From Sporosarcina highlanderae (GTDB lineage: Bacteria > Bacillota > Bacilli > Bacillales_A > Planococcaceae), in NCBI RefSeq assembly GCF_030433715.1, contig NZ_JAROCC010000001.1, positions 310,001 through 374,000 of the forward strand: a stretch of DNA of 64,000 nucleotides, written 5' to 3'. A program made the position numbers and the translations under genes. This document shows, one piece after another, positions 1 to 8,908 of the stretch (position 1 is its first letter; every line of letters starts with the position of its first letter). Under the pieces are notes generated by a model, which saw only the letters and a program-made list of their open reading frames with translations, did no database searches and had not been told where the DNA came from.

Positions 1-92
1 CTTTTATCTGTTTCTTTATTCCGCGTATCGCTCACCGTTAATACGCAGATTGCTATTGCATCTTTCTTTTCGAACACCGATAGTTGAGACAA
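1..92 (-). CDS. moaB: Molybdenum cofactor biosynthesis protein MoaB/MogA family (N-terminus only)
   Basis: Only the first 30 codons lie in the window; the gene runs off the left edge. A TTG start at 92 follows a GGGGGAG-rich ribosome-binding region. The translation contains CVLTVSDTRNKETD, which matches the conserved N-terminal strand and loop of MoaB/MogA proteins (consensus near SDTRxxxxDxSG). These proteins bind and adenylylate molybdopterin on the way to molybdenum cofactor. It lies 12 nt downstream of moeB on the same strand, so the two are probably co-transcribed. MoaB and MogA cannot be told apart from this fragment. Confidence 0.72.
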   Translation of the reverse strand, partial: MSQLSVFEKKDAIAICVLTVSDTRNKETDK

Positions 93-104
93 CCCCTACT
101 CCCC

Positions 105-1124
105 CTATCCAAAAAATTGATGATACAATTTCCTGCCTTCCTTCATATCTCGTAAACCATGAATGAGTAACCGCCCGTTTTGAAACAAAACACAGCGGTA
201 CCCTTCCGCATGGAACTCCACGAAGTACGGAGTCATTTTATACCCCGCGCCCAATCGTTTTGCAACTTGCTCACCGTCCTTCAAAGATAGTGACCTGCTA
301 CTATCGGGTATGACTTGAACCGTTTCTCTTCCGCAAAGTACAGCGTAGTTCGGACCTTCAGGTTTATTGAGTGCAGGATAGGTTGGTTCCGTACCGCAAG
401 TTTCACAATGCTCTTTCCGAATTCGAGAAATTCCTGCTTCGACTTGCGTGTTGTTCCATAAATCGAAATGAAGGAGCTTTGTCATCATTGCATCCCGGTT
501 GCCCGTTAGCCATTTCAGCGCTTCCGCGGTTTGCCTTGCTGCAACGGTTTGGACGGCAGGAGCAATGATGCCTGCGGTATCGCATGTTTCATTGACCGAA
601 GGGAGAACTGGCAAAAGACATCTGAAACAGGCTGTCTTTCCTGGAATGAAAGGAAATACTGTGCCCGAACTGCCGACGCATGCACCGTGAATCCAAGGGA
701 TACCCCTTATCCATGCTACGTCATTCATGAGTAGTCGCGTTTCGAAATTGTCCGTCGCGTCCATGATCAAGTCGGCGTCCTCAGCGATTTTTTCAAGCAT
801 CGGGCCATCCACGTGGTCAAGAACTGTCTCAATAATGCAATCTTGCCGGATTTCTTTTAATCTACTTTTTGCAGCAACCACTTTCGGTGTGCCTTGAAGC
901 GCATCTTGTTCCGTAAAGAGTTGCTGTCTTTGCAGGTTGGACATCTCCACATAATCCCGGTCCGCAATGGTCAGTTTGCCAACACCAGCCCTGACGAGCA
1001 TTTCAGAAATGGGCGAGCCTAACGCGCCGCAGCCGATTATGACGACATGTGCATCCTGCAAACGTTTTTGCCCCTCTTGGCCAATCGGCTTGAACAGCGT
1101 CTGACGTGAATATCTATTTTCCAC
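105..1124 (-). CDS. moeB: MoeB/ThiF-type E1-like adenylyltransferase
   Basis: A 339-aa E1-like enzyme that adenylylates the C-terminal glycine of a ubiquitin-fold sulfur carrier (MoaD in molybdopterin synthesis, ThiS in thiamine synthesis). The nucleotide-binding loop GCGALGS lies near residues 31-37, followed by RDYVEMSNLQRQ. Two Cys pairs (CFRC in the middle, CETC further on) would bind structural zinc. Full length is typical for Bacillus MoeB. The GTG start at 1124 follows an AGGGGG stretch. Proximity to moaB and to the nitrate-responsive nreABC favours MoeB over ThiF, because nitrate reductase needs molybdenum cofactor. That choice is inference. Confidence 0.82.
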   Translation of the reverse strand: MENRYSRQTLFKPIGQEGQKRLQDAHVVIIGCGALGSPISEMLVRAGVGKLTIADRDYVEMSNLQRQQLFTEQDALQGTPKVVAAKSRLKEIRQDCIIETVLDHVDGPMLEKIAEDADLIMDATDNFETRLLMNDVAWIRGIPWIHGACVGSSGTVFPFIPGKTACFRCLLPVLPSVNETCDTAGIIAPAVQTVAARQTAEALKWLTGNRDAMMTKLLHFDLWNNTQVEAGISRIRKEHCETCGTEPTYPALNKPEGPNYAVLCGRETVQVIPDSSRSLSLKDGEQVAKRLGAGYKMTPYFVEFHAEGYRCVLFQNGRLLIHGLRDMKEGRKLYHQFFG

Positions 1125-1173
1125 TTCCCCCTACACTCCCCTGCTCTTTAAATAAAGTTGGGGCTTCCAGTCA

Positions 1174-1465
1174 TTAAGATTGGTCGCCCTTCGGTTTCGT
1201 TGGTGTAATATCGCAAAATGTTCCTACGTAGCGTTCGATATCGCCGGAATTATTTATAACGGTGTTGATGGTTAGTAATTCGAGATATTCCCTTCCATCT
1301 TTCCGCTTATGGCTTTCCACATTTGAGCGTAATATTCCTTAGGCTGTCTTCCTGAACTGAGAATGTTTGAATTTTTCCCAAGCACTTCCTCTTCAGTATA
1401 GCCTGTTAACTCTGAAAATGCAGGGTTCGATGAATTCGACCATCAACTTCCGCAATGTCTGCCAG
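1174..1465 (-). pseudogene. Remnant of a PAS-domain signalling protein
   Basis: Reading the minus strand gives a classic PAS segment (NPAFSELTGYTEEEVLGKNS, then SSGRQPKEYYAQMWKAI). After a frame break near 1310 the same domain resumes as KRKDGREYLELLTINTVI and ends in a stop at about 1174. The linking piece (the usual W/GE.xN part) is missing, so some bases have been lost as well as the frame. No output domain or start codon is present. It is probably the tail of a former PAS sensor, possibly PAS-GGDEF. It lies directly downstream of nreC on the same strand. Confidence 0.7.
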
Positions 1466-1474
1466 CCTTCCTCA

Positions 1475-2122
1475 TCAAAAGTTTAGAAACTTCTTTCTTA
1501 ACGCATATTCAACAAGTTCCGGTCTGCTTTTCAAGTTCAATTTCTCCATGATTTTGGACTTATGCGCTTCGACTGTCTTGACGGAAATGTAGAGCATTTC
1601 CGCAATTTCTTTATTCCCATAGCCTTTTGCTACAAGGGGCAAGACTTCAATTTCCCTTTTCGATAAAATCTTATAGGGGTCAGTCTCTACTTCATCGAAG
1701 TCCTTTTTGACGAATTGACGGACAAGGGACGTCGCCATGGAAGGATGGATATAGGTGCCTCCGTCATAGACCGTTCGGATTGCGGAAAGCAATTCCTCAT
1801 CGGGGGAATTTTTCAATACATAGCCGGAAGCCCCGTTTTTTAATACGTGAAATAAGTATTCTTCATCATCGTACATCGTAAGAATGACAATTTTCGTTTC
1901 AGGAAAATCTTCTTTTATCTTTCCCGTCGTGATTAAACCACTCTCGCCGGGAGGCATGCTTAAATCCATGAGCAGAACGTCGGGGCGATGCTTCGCCACC
2001 TGGTCATACGCCTCTAGCCCGTCAGCAGCGGTTGCTACTACTTCCATATCATTTTGATAGTTCAATATGTGCATAAAACCGCTACGAACGACCGCATGAT
2101 CATCTGCAATGATGATTTTCAT
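1475..2122 (-). CDS. nreC: NreC-type NarL/LuxR response regulator
   Basis: A 215-aa response regulator. The receiver domain has the acidic pair DD at residues 7-8 and phospho-acceptor Asp53 in LLMDLSMP. The C-terminal LuxR/GerE helix-turn-helix contains [25 protein letters not shown]. It overlaps nreB by 4 nt (ATGA), which implies translational coupling. In staphylococci NreC activates nitrate and nitrite reductase genes when oxygen is absent and nitrate present. The same role is likely here because the kinase partner carries the diagnostic Fe-S cysteine pattern. Targets are not visible in the window. Confidence 0.88.
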   Translation of the reverse strand: MKIIIADDHAVVRSGFMHILNYQNDMEVVATAADGLEAYDQVAKHRPDVLLMDLSMPPGESGLITTGKIKEDFPETKIVILTMYDDEEYLFHVLKNGASGYVLKNSPDEELLSAIRTVYDGGTYIHPSMATSLVRQFVKKDFDEVETDPYKILSKREIEVLPLVAKGYGNKEIAEMLYISVKTVEAHKSKIMEKLNLKSRPELVEYALRKKFLNF

Positions 2123-3186
2123 TTGTTGCCCCCTCCTTCAACAACTGGAACTTCCAATTGGATTACAGTTCCTTTTCCAATTTCGGAACGGATTTGAAGA
2201 TTGCCATCAACGAGTTCTGCTCTTTCTTTCATACTATAAATGCCAAGTCCCGTGCCTTTCGGATCCGTATTTTTCAATTCGAACCCTTTCCCTTCATCCA
2301 CCACAACCAGATAAAGAAATCCAACCGCTTCATACAAACGGACAACGAGTTCATCGACTTCTGCATATTTTAACGCGTTGAATACAGCTTCCTGACAAAT
2401 CCGATAGACGACCGTTTCGACTTCTCCCTCATACCGTTTCGACTCCAACTCTGGATGAAAATGTATAATGAGGCCATAGTTCTTTTCAATCCACTTAAAG
2501 TGAGTTCGAAAAGCCGCTTCCAGTCCGAGATCGTCAAGGGTAGCCGGGCGCAATTCAACGGAAAGGTGACGGATATCATCCAAAAGCCGCATGAGTGAGC
2601 CTTCCGTCTGTTGCACTTTCTTCAGCACTTCTTCATCGATATTCATATATTTCAATACACGTAAATCGACTAATGAACTCAGCATTTCCTGTGCAACACT
2701 GTCATGTAATTCGCGGGATAGACGTTTACGCTCATCTTCTTGCGCCTTGATTACCCTTTTCATCATTAGTTTTTGATTTAGTTCTTCTTGTGTTTTGAAT
2801 TGCTGCGTTAAATCCCGCAGCATGAAAACCCGGATTCCGGACTCTTCGTCTATGGTATGGATGCTTCCGGAATAAGGAATGACACCCTTCCCTTTCGTGT
2901 CGAAATAGACTTGGAAAGAACTGATATTTTCATCCGGGTTCGACATATAGCATGAGTGACAGGTCTGCAATTCATCGGAGCTGGTATACCCTCTGCATGT
3001 TCTGCAAATTGCTCCCGTGCTTCCAGCCATCATTTGCTCGTAGACATCTTTATCCAAAATATCCTTAGCAGCCGAGTTCATGGTAAGTACCTTCCCGTTC
3101 CGATCAAAAAAGAAGATGGCTTCACCTGAGTTGCCATATAGGTTCATTAGAAGACTCGGCAAGTTTTCATTGCTGAACTGATTCAT
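2119..3186 (-). CDS. nreB: NreB oxygen-sensing histidine kinase (4Fe-4S PAS)
   Basis: A 355-aa cytoplasmic kinase with no membrane segment. Residues about 10-125 form a PAS domain with four cysteines at 61, 64, 76 and 79, the CX2CX11CX2C spacing of staphylococcal NreB, whose oxygen-labile [4Fe-4S] cluster controls kinase activity. A HisKA_3 domain follows with His161 in [12 protein letters not shown]. The HATPase domain ends with [17 protein letters not shown] at 3186 follows AAGGAGATGG. The gene overlaps nreA by 20 nt and nreC by 4 nt, so nreABC is a compact operon. Confidence 0.9.
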   Translation of the reverse strand: MNQFSNENLPSLLMNLYGNSGEAIFFFDRNGKVLTMNSAAKDILDKDVYEQMMAGSTGAICRTCRGYTSSDELQTCHSCYMSNPDENISSFQVYFDTKGKGVIPYSGSIHTIDEESGIRVFMLRDLTQQFKTQEELNQKLMMKRVIKAQEDERKRLSRELHDSVAQEMLSSLVDLRVLKYMNIDEEVLKKVQQTEGSLMRLLDDIRHLSVELRPATLDDLGLEAAFRTHFKWIEKNYGLIIHFHPELESKRYEGEVETVVYRICQEAVFNALKYAEVDELVVRLYEAVGFLYLVVVDEGKGFELKNTDPKGTGLGIYSMKERAELVDGNLQIRSEIGKGTVIQLEVPVVEGGGNK

Positions 3187-3646
3187 CGCTCACCATCTCC
3201 TTGTCATAGAACGGGCCAAATCCCGTGCCGATTTCCCGCTTGAATTCCTCGAATTGTTCCAATGTCAGCCCTTGGTTTTTACGATAGCCGACAAGAATGA
3301 CGCCATTTACACGGTAAGATTTATACAGTGGGATGGCACCGAAGCTTTTAAGCCCTTCCGCTACAATAATCGGGTAGTTGAATAGACTATCAGTGCCTAC
3401 TTCTTGTAATGCATCGCCGACATATATCGGTTTGCCTGTCTTAAAAACAAGTCCTGCCACACCTTTTCCAGATTGGAGTTTAATGCGTCGATGCCGTTCG
3501 CTTTTATTCCCTGTGACGTGCGCCCACTTCAGTTCAAATCCTCGTTCCGGCGATTGAACGAGCGCTATTCCTACATAATCGAATCCAAATGCCTCACGAA
3601 CACGCTCAATCTCTCGCTGGAAGTTAAATCCCACCCACTCTTTCAT
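3167..3646 (-). CDS. nreA: NreA GAF-domain nitrate sensor
   Basis: A GAF-domain protein of about 159 aa, the usual size and position of NreA, which binds nitrate and inhibits NreB when nitrate is absent. The ATG at 3646 is preferred because a GGAG lies 8 nt upstream; the ATG two codons earlier is too close to that site. The assignment rests on GAF-like features (GKGVAGLVFKTGKPIYVGDA) and the fixed nreA-nreB-nreC order. Nitrate-binding residues were not verified. Confidence 0.82.
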   Translation of the reverse strand: MKEWVGFNFQREIERVREAFGFDYVGIALVQSPERGFELKWAHVTGNKSERHRRIKLQSGKGVAGLVFKTGKPIYVGDALQEVGTDSLFNYPIIVAEGLKSFGAIPLYKSYRVNGVILVGYRKNQGLTLEQFEEFKREIGTGFGPFYDKEMVSDESVQQ

Positions 3647-3873
3647 AATCATTACTCCCTATAGAAAATCATTATCTTTTATTGGCCTTTGCTGGTGACC
3701 TTCTATACAGAATATAGCTCCTGCACGTATAATTCAACGGGACACTCCATATTGGACGAGTCTTGTGAACGGCCACAAACGACATTTGCTTGGGTTTTCC
3801 CTATACCGTTACTCCTAAAGAATAAAAAAGATGCCATTTCGGCAACTTTTTCATCCTATCTATATGTTTTCGA

Positions 3874-4572
3874 TTAGATTAATTCACGAACCCTATCGAA
3901 AAGAACATTGTTTTCCAAGTGTACATGTTCAAACGTTTCTTTCTCCAACTGTTCCAATCTCGCATAAACCAGTCTATACGTACCGCAAGCAGTTTCAGGA
4001 GGAGTGAAGTTATCAGTGATTTCCCTTAACTCATGAAGAAGGCGGCCTGCGTTATCATGCTCTTCTTCCAATTCGAATACATGCGGCTTCACTCTTTCCT
4101 TCAGTTCAGAAGTTGGGTTTTCAAGGAATTCAAGAAGTAACGGAAATACGTTTTTATCCTCATCCTCAGTGTGTTCAATCAACTCTGCTCGTAAAGTCTT
4201 AAAGATTTCTTGCACTCTTAATAGATGGGGATGGTTTTCTCCATGCACACGCGCAACCTTTGTGATGTACGGTGCTAACATCGGCAGTTCCTCACATAAA
4301 TTCGCATGATATTTCTCTTGGATGTGAGCAACCAATGTTTTCGATCCAAATGATGAAGGTTCAAGGCTATTACGCGTTTCTCTTTTTGCTTCAATTGCAT
4401 GTATTTTCTTCAACACTTCTTCCGGATTAAGCTCCCGTTGCTCCGCGGCCTCCTTCAATGCTATTTTCCCACCGCAACAGTAATCAATACGTAGGTTCCT
4501 GAACAAATCAGCGCTTTGCGGAAGTGCCGTGACAATATCTGATACTTGAGTGTCGAGTGTAAGTTGAATCAT
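3874..4572 (-). CDS. scdA: Iron-sulfur cluster repair di-iron protein ScdA/YtfE/RIC
   Basis: A 232-aa RIC protein that repairs Fe-S clusters damaged by nitric oxide or oxidants. The N-terminal DUF542 domain has the hallmark YCCGGKI with Cys32 and Cys33. The rest is a hemerythrin-like four-helix domain with His and Glu ligands (for example HTEDEDKNVFP and HVHLENNVLFD). It faces away from the 4876 regulator across a 300-nt gap that holds an FNR-type palindrome. Proximity to nreABC and cofactor genes fits nitrate respiration, where NO is a by-product. Confidence 0.9.
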   Translation of the reverse strand: MIQLTLDTQVSDIVTALPQSADLFRNLRIDYCCGGKIALKEAAEQRELNPEEVLKKIHAIEAKRETRNSLEPSSFGSKTLVAHIQEKYHANLCEELPMLAPYITKVARVHGENHPHLLRVQEIFKTLRAELIEHTEDEDKNVFPLLLEFLENPTSELKERVKPHVFELEEEHDNAGRLLHELREITDNFTPPETACGTYRLVYARLEQLEKETFEHVHLENNVLFDRVRELI

Positions 4573-4715
4573 TTTGTTTCCTCCTATTAACTATTTTATT
4601 TAATTGATAATTTTTCCCAGTACCAATGGTAACTAATTAGGGTTCGAAGAGATATAGGGGAAATGCCTATTTCCCTTTCGTCTACTTCATCAAAGAGGAG
4701 GTTGGAAGTAAGGGA

Positions 4716-4731
4716 TGTGATGTATATCACA
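4716..4731. promoter_or_regulatory. Fnr/Crp-type operator
   Basis: TGTGATGTATATCACA is a full match to the TGTGA-N6-TCACA box used by Bacillus Fnr and Crp-family proteins. It lies between the divergent scdA (start 4572) and LytTR gene (start 4876), about 145 nt from each. The anaerobic, nitrate-related content on the left favours Fnr controlling scdA. Which gene is controlled is inference. Confidence 0.65.
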
Positions 4732-4806
4732 GATTTTGAAGTGTCACAGATTGTTCTTAATTGGGGGTTATCACCGACTCTCTAAAAAACACCATCAAAA
4801 TCCAAC

Positions 4807-4834
4807 TTGGTAGCTATTAAACAACTGGTATAAT
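4807..4834 (+). promoter_or_regulatory. Sigma-A-like promoter for the ABC-like/LytTR regulator
   Basis: TTGGTA (4807-4812), a 16-nt spacer and a perfect TATAAT (4829-4834) lie about 40 nt upstream of the ATG at 4876. A single unit of the intergenic motif (TTATCACCGACTC) sits just upstream at about 4766-4778. Confidence 0.55.
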
Positions 4835-4875
4835 ACATGTAGTAGAGAGAACTTTTGGAAATGAGGGGTAACTAA

Positions 4876-5892
4876 ATGTCACTTCAATTCATAGGTGCAG
4901 AAAAACGGATCAATGATATGGTCGTCTTCCCTTCTTTTGATTTATCAGTGGAACCTGGAAAAGTGGTTGCTGTATATTCAAGTGTCAATGTAAGGGAGCA
5001 GCTGATTGACCTGTTGCTTGAAAAGTCTAAGCTGTCGAACGGGGAAATTCGTATTGGAAAAAGCGGTATTTCAGAAAATCGAACAGGTATTGGCTTTTTC
5101 TTCCTTCAAAATGGCCTATATGAGAGGTTGTCCGTGGAGGAAATGATCCGTTTCACAAAGCGGCTTTATACATCAGATCAATCCATCGAGAAAGTTATTC
5201 ACACGGCTCAATTGGAATCTAAACGACGTAACAAAATAAAGAACTTGACCTATTCGGAGCGAAAACGGGTTCAGCTCGCCCTTTTATTAATACAAAACCC
5301 GGAAATTTACATTTTTGAAGAACCTGATCAAAATATGGATTTAGAATCAAAGCGAATATTCCTTTCTGTCCTCCAGTTGCTAAAACAAAAAGGTCGTAGC
5401 GCATTCATTTTAACAGGGAATATGGAAAGCGCCGTAACAGCCGCCGACCAAATCTTCCGATTGGATGAGAACGGACTGCATCCCGTCCATATTTCAGTGG
5501 AGACAGAAAAAGAAATTGAAAATCCTCCTTCCATAGCCGAATCAATAGTACCTGTCCGTTTTGAGAAGATCCCGACGAAGGTGAATGAAAAAATCGTGTT
5601 ATTCGACCCACCTGAAATCGATTATATTGAAAGCAATGACGGCCAATCATTTTTACATATTAAAGGAGAATCCTTTCCTTCTGTTTCCACATTGAATGAA
5701 TTGGAAGCGCGTTTACTCCCGTTTGGTTTCTTCCGCTGCCACCGTTCGTACATTGTAAATTTGCAGAAGGTTCGTGAGGTCATCACTTGGACGAGGAACA
5801 GCTATAGTCTTGTTTTGGACGATGCCGAAAAATCGACAATTCCTTTATCGAAAACGAAGATGGTGGAGCTAAAAGAGATGCTTGGCCTCTGA
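4876..5892 (+). CDS. ABC-ATPase-like/LytTR fusion transcriptional regulator with lost Walker A
   Basis: A 338-aa protein. Residues about 1-200 follow the ABC-ATPase fold, but the Walker A loop is replaced by VYSSVNVREQ with no GxGK(S/T). The signature LSGGQ is LTYSE and the switch His is absent, while a Walker-B-like EIYIFEEPDQNMD remains. ATP hydrolysis is therefore unlikely. Residues about 235-338 are a LytTR DNA-binding domain (IDYIESNDGQSF, then FFRCHRSYIVNL). The next two genes encode an ABC-2 exporter, so it is probably their dedicated regulator. The ATG follows GAGGGG. The ligand or signal is not evident. Confidence 0.82.
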   Translation: MSLQFIGAEKRINDMVVFPSFDLSVEPGKVVAVYSSVNVREQLIDLLLEKSKLSNGEIRIGKSGISENRTGIGFFFLQNGLYERLSVEEMIRFTKRLYTSDQSIEKVIHTAQLESKRRNKIKNLTYSERKRVQLALLLIQNPEIYIFEEPDQNMDLESKRIFLSVLQLLKQKGRSAFILTGNMESAVTAADQIFRLDENGLHPVHISVETEKEIENPPSIAESIVPVRFEKIPTKVNEKIVLFDPPEIDYIESNDGQSFLHIKGESFPSVSTLNELEARLLPFGFFRCHRSYIVNLQKVREVITWTRNSYSLVLDDAEKSTIPLSKTKMVELKEMLGL

Positions 5893-6143
5893 CTTTGTAG
5901 AAAATTGTATAATTTCCTCGGAAATATTTTGACAGCATCCGACGTTTCAGCCCTAAAAATACTCCGTTCATGATGCGTAGGGGGAAATCAACTTCACAAT
6001 TCGGTTTATTCACAGGCGAATTTGCTCTACTTACCCTCTATAACACTCTTTTCACCCGAAATATGATGTGATCCATTCCTTGTTCAATTATTCTGAAGGT
6101 GCAAATACAAAATACGTATGAAACTTACTACAGGAGGATGGAA

Positions 6144-6992
6144 ATGGAAAACATTATTGAGGTGAGCAGTTTAGCAAAAGTTTTTGGTAACCAAACAGCG
6201 ATTGAAAGTGTCGACTTCCGCGTTAAAAAGGGTGAAATTTTCGGCTTCCTTGGACCAAGTGGATCAGGAAAAACGACAACAATTAAAATATTGACTGGAC
6301 AACTAACACCTACAAGCGGGACGGCGAAAGTATTTGGGGAATCCGTTTCTCAGTTAAAGAATTCAGAGTACCGCAAGCGTTTCGGAGTTCTTACAGATAA
6401 TAGCGGGTTATACGGAAGATTATCAATCTACGATAATCTGAAGCTCTATTGCGATCTGTACGATGTTCCCCTCTCGAAAATCGACGAAGTGCTTGACGCT
6501 GTAAACTTAAAACAAGAGAAGTCAAAAAAAGTTTCTACCTTATCAAAAGGAATGACGCAGCGTGTGACACTTGCACGGGCTTTGATACACGAACCTGAAT
6601 TACTTTTCCTTGACGAGCCAACGTCCGCTCTGGATCCGACAAATTCACTTCATATCCATGACGGATTGCGGGCACTTAACGAGAAAGGTACGACGATATT
6701 CTTGACTACGCACGATATGCAGGAGGCGGAAACATTATGTGACAGGGTCGCATTCCTAAATAATGGGAAAATTCAACTTTTGGATACGCCAGACAAACTG
6801 AGAAAGAGCTATTCGGATTCGACGATTACAGTGGAATTGACGAATGAAGAAAAGGTAATCTTGCCCGCAGGTTCTGAAGGAGCAAATCAGTTATTCAACT
6901 ATATGAATACGAATCAAGTTGTAACAATCCATTCGAACGAGCTTACTTTAGGGGAGATTTTTGTACAAGTGACAGGGAGGAAATTAGCATGA
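6144..6992 (+). CDS. ABC transporter ATP-binding protein (ABC-2 exporter type)
   Basis: About 282 aa with a complete motif set: Walker A GPSGSGKTT, signature LSKGMTQR, Walker B LLFLDEPTSALD and switch His in TTHD. The ATG at 6144 is chosen because AGGAGG lies 6 nt upstream (6132-6137); an in-frame ATG at 6138 abuts that site. The stop overlaps the permease start by 4 nt. The substrate is unknown. DrrA/NatA-like exporters of this size carry drugs, peptides or ions. Regulation by the upstream LytTR protein is likely from position. Confidence 0.85.
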   Translation: MENIIEVSSLAKVFGNQTAIESVDFRVKKGEIFGFLGPSGSGKTTTIKILTGQLTPTSGTAKVFGESVSQLKNSEYRKRFGVLTDNSGLYGRLSIYDNLKLYCDLYDVPLSKIDEVLDAVNLKQEKSKKVSTLSKGMTQRVTLARALIHEPELLFLDEPTSALDPTNSLHIHDGLRALNEKGTTIFLTTHDMQEAETLCDRVAFLNNGKIQLLDTPDKLRKSYSDSTITVELTNEEKVILPAGSEGANQLFNYMNTNQVVTIHSNELTLGEIFVQVTGRKLA

Positions 6993-7696
6993 TGATTTCA
7001 TGGAAGCGTGTAAACGCGATATTGCAAAAAGACTTTAAGGACTTTTCTCGGAATCTGGCTGTATCGTCAGTAATTTTTGTTCCAATTATTTTAGGTGCTT
7101 TTTACGGGCGCATGGGCGTTGAATCAATTGAAACTCATTTTCTGCTTATCAATATGACGTTTGCTATGGTCGCTGCGTTTGTCCAATGCTGTTTGATTGC
7201 TGAAGAGAAGGAAAAGAACACTTTGCGCGGACTGATGCTTTCCCCTGCAAGTACAGCCGATATTCTTGGTGGAAAAAGCTTGCTTACGTTCATTATGACA
7301 ATGGTTGTCGTCTTTTTCACGGCCTTCTTGGCGGAATATAAACCTGCAAACATTGCTATTATAACGTTGGCTGTCATTTTATCATCATTCTTCTATATTG
7401 CATTGGGAACGATGCTCGGTCTTTATTCGAAGTCTGTTTTGGAAGCGTCCGTTATCGTCATGCCTGTCATTATTGTATTCTCACTCGGTTCATTCATTAC
7501 ATTGGTAGTGGAGAAATATCCGATATTACAAGTGGTGACATACTTGCCGAATATCCAATTAATCGACTTGGCTACAAAAGTAGAAGCGGGAGCCGGTTTT
7601 GGAGATGTACTTGTCGAATTTGCAATTATTTTAGGATGGGTCATTGCGGCTGTCATCCTGACGGTTATCATTTTCCGGAAAAGGATGGTCGATTAA
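6989..7696 (+). CDS. ABC-2 type transporter permease
   Basis: A 235-aa integral membrane protein with about six hydrophobic segments and the ABC-2 permease layout (N-terminal cytoplasmic stretch, then paired helices, ending FRKRMVD). It overlaps the ATPase gene by ATGA, so the two are translationally coupled. The half-size permease would act as a homodimer with two ATPase subunits. A 25-codon membrane-peptide ORF starts 2 nt after its stop. Confidence 0.82.
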   Translation: MMISWKRVNAILQKDFKDFSRNLAVSSVIFVPIILGAFYGRMGVESIETHFLLINMTFAMVAAFVQCCLIAEEKEKNTLRGLMLSPASTADILGGKSLLTFIMTMVVVFFTAFLAEYKPANIAIITLAVILSSFFYIALGTMLGLYSKSVLEASVIVMPVIIVFSLGSFITLVVEKYPILQVVTYLPNIQLIDLATKVEAGAGFGDVLVEFAIILGWVIAAVILTVIIFRKRMVD

Positions 7697-7697
7697 A

Positions 7698-7775
7698 ATG
7701 AAGCAAGCACTTAGATTTTTACTCGCTGTCGGTATTGGCATACTTGCCGTGTACATTTACAAAGCAATCTTTTAG
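7698..7775 (+). CDS. 25-aa single-span membrane peptide at the end of the ABC-2 operon
   Basis: ATG at 7698 opens a 25-codon frame ending TAG at 7775. The peptide begins MKQALRFLLAVGIGILAVYI: a basic N-terminus, one hydrophobic helix and a short KAIF tail. It lies 2 nt after the permease stop, with AAAGGATGG upstream as a possible ribosome site. It may be a small accessory subunit of the exporter. No family is recognised, and the evidence is position and composition only. Confidence 0.45.
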   Translation: MKQALRFLLAVGIGILAVYIYKAIF

Positions 7776-7828
7776 TTGGATTACGCATACTTCTTGCGAT
7801 TTATGCAAATCTAAATCCACTTCAAAAA

Positions 7829-7865
7829 CAAACGGAGAGCCAAGATTGTATCTTGCTCTCCGTTT
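7829..7865. terminator. Bidirectional intrinsic terminator
   Basis: A long inverted repeat (AACGGAGAGC...GCTCTCCGTT, loop near TTGTA) lies between the ABC-2 operon and the convergent nrdF. A-rich and T-rich flanks allow termination in both directions. Confidence 0.75.
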
Positions 7866-7870
7866 CTCAT

Positions 7871-8908
7871 TTACAAATCATCAAACCCGTTCAAATCGCT
7901 CGTCTTCACGTATTGCCTTGACGTCTGTTCAAAGAAATCAGTTTTCGTATCGTCGAAGTTGTCAACATACGCACGGATCCATTTCATTGGGTTGTCAGTG
8001 AATTCCGGGTAGATTTCACTAAGTCCAAGCATACGCAGCATTTTATTTGCGCGATATTTCACGTAGCCCGCCATTTCTTCAAGGTCAATTCCGTCAATTT
8101 CTCCAAGGACATAGCGGCTCCAAATGATTTCTTGTTCGACGGAATGGCGAAACTGATCATAAATCCATTCTGTTAAAGCTTCGGTATTACACTCCGGATT
8201 TTCAGCAAGCGCTGCGCGGAATATGTCGCTGATCGCTTTGCCATGCTGCAGCTCGTCGCGGTTGATATAGGAAATCATTGTCGATGTGCCGACCATTTTC
8301 TGATGACGTGCAAGATTATAGAAGAATGCAAAGCCGCTATAGAAGAATAAACCCTCTAACAAAGTTGTGTACACCATCGCTTTCAACACCGTTTCAACCG
8401 TCGGATTCTCCGCAAATTCGTTGTAAATAGCTACGATCCGTTCATTCCTTTTCATGAGCACTTCATCCGTACGGCCCATTTCAAATGAAGCCATCTGCTT
8501 GTCGAGTGTCGTAACGGACGACAGGACGTATGCATAGCTGTGATTGTGCTCGCTTTCCTGGTCGGCGATTGTCGCCATGATTGATTTCACCGAAGGATCG
8601 GTTGCGAAATCAGCAATCTTCATCGCGACAACAGTCTGCGGGCCGTCCAATGTCGCAAGCAACCCGATAATCTTAAGAAAAGCTTCCTGTTCAGCCTTCG
8701 ATAAGTTCGGAAATTGCTTCACGTCCTGCGTCATATCGACTTCATTCGCTGTCCAAAAAAGAGAGCGGATACGTTGACGCAATGTATAGAAATGGGGGTA
8801 CGCAAGGTCATTCCAGTTCAAAATGCCGCTTGCTTCCCCGCCGAAAATCGCCGTTGATTTATTTGGTTGTGCCGGGTTCAATACTTTAACGCGTGCAAGT
8901 GTCGCCAA
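7871..8908 (-). CDS. nrdF: Ribonucleotide reductase class I beta subunit (NrdF)
   Basis: The radical-generating subunit of about 345 aa. All metal ligands are visible: Asp in TLDGPQ, Glu/His in ESEHNHSY (the final Tyr fits the radical position), Glu in LLEGLFF, and Glu/His in RDELQHGK. The preferred start is TTG at 8908 with GGAG 10 nt upstream; an ATG at 8932 is in frame but has a poor site. It overlaps nrdI by about 30 nt. Association with nrdI suggests a class Ib Mn/Tyr cofactor. Expression should follow the riboswitch upstream of nrdE. Confidence 0.88.
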   Translation of the reverse strand: MATLARVKVLNPAQPNKSTAIFGGEASGILNWNDLAYPHFYTLRQRIRSLFWTANEVDMTQDVKQFPNLSKAEQEAFLKIIGLLATLDGPQTVVAMKIADFATDPSVKSIMATIADQESEHNHSYAYVLSSVTTLDKQMASFEMGRTDEVLMKRNERIVAIYNEFAENPTVETVLKAMVYTTLLEGLFFYSGFAFFYNLARHQKMVGTSTMISYINRDELQHGKAISDIFRAALAENPECNTEALTEWIYDQFRHSVEQEIIWSRYVLGEIDGIDLEEMAGYVKYRANKMLRMLGLSEIYPEFTDNPMKWIRAYVDNFDDTKTDFFEQTSRQYVKTSDLNGFDDL

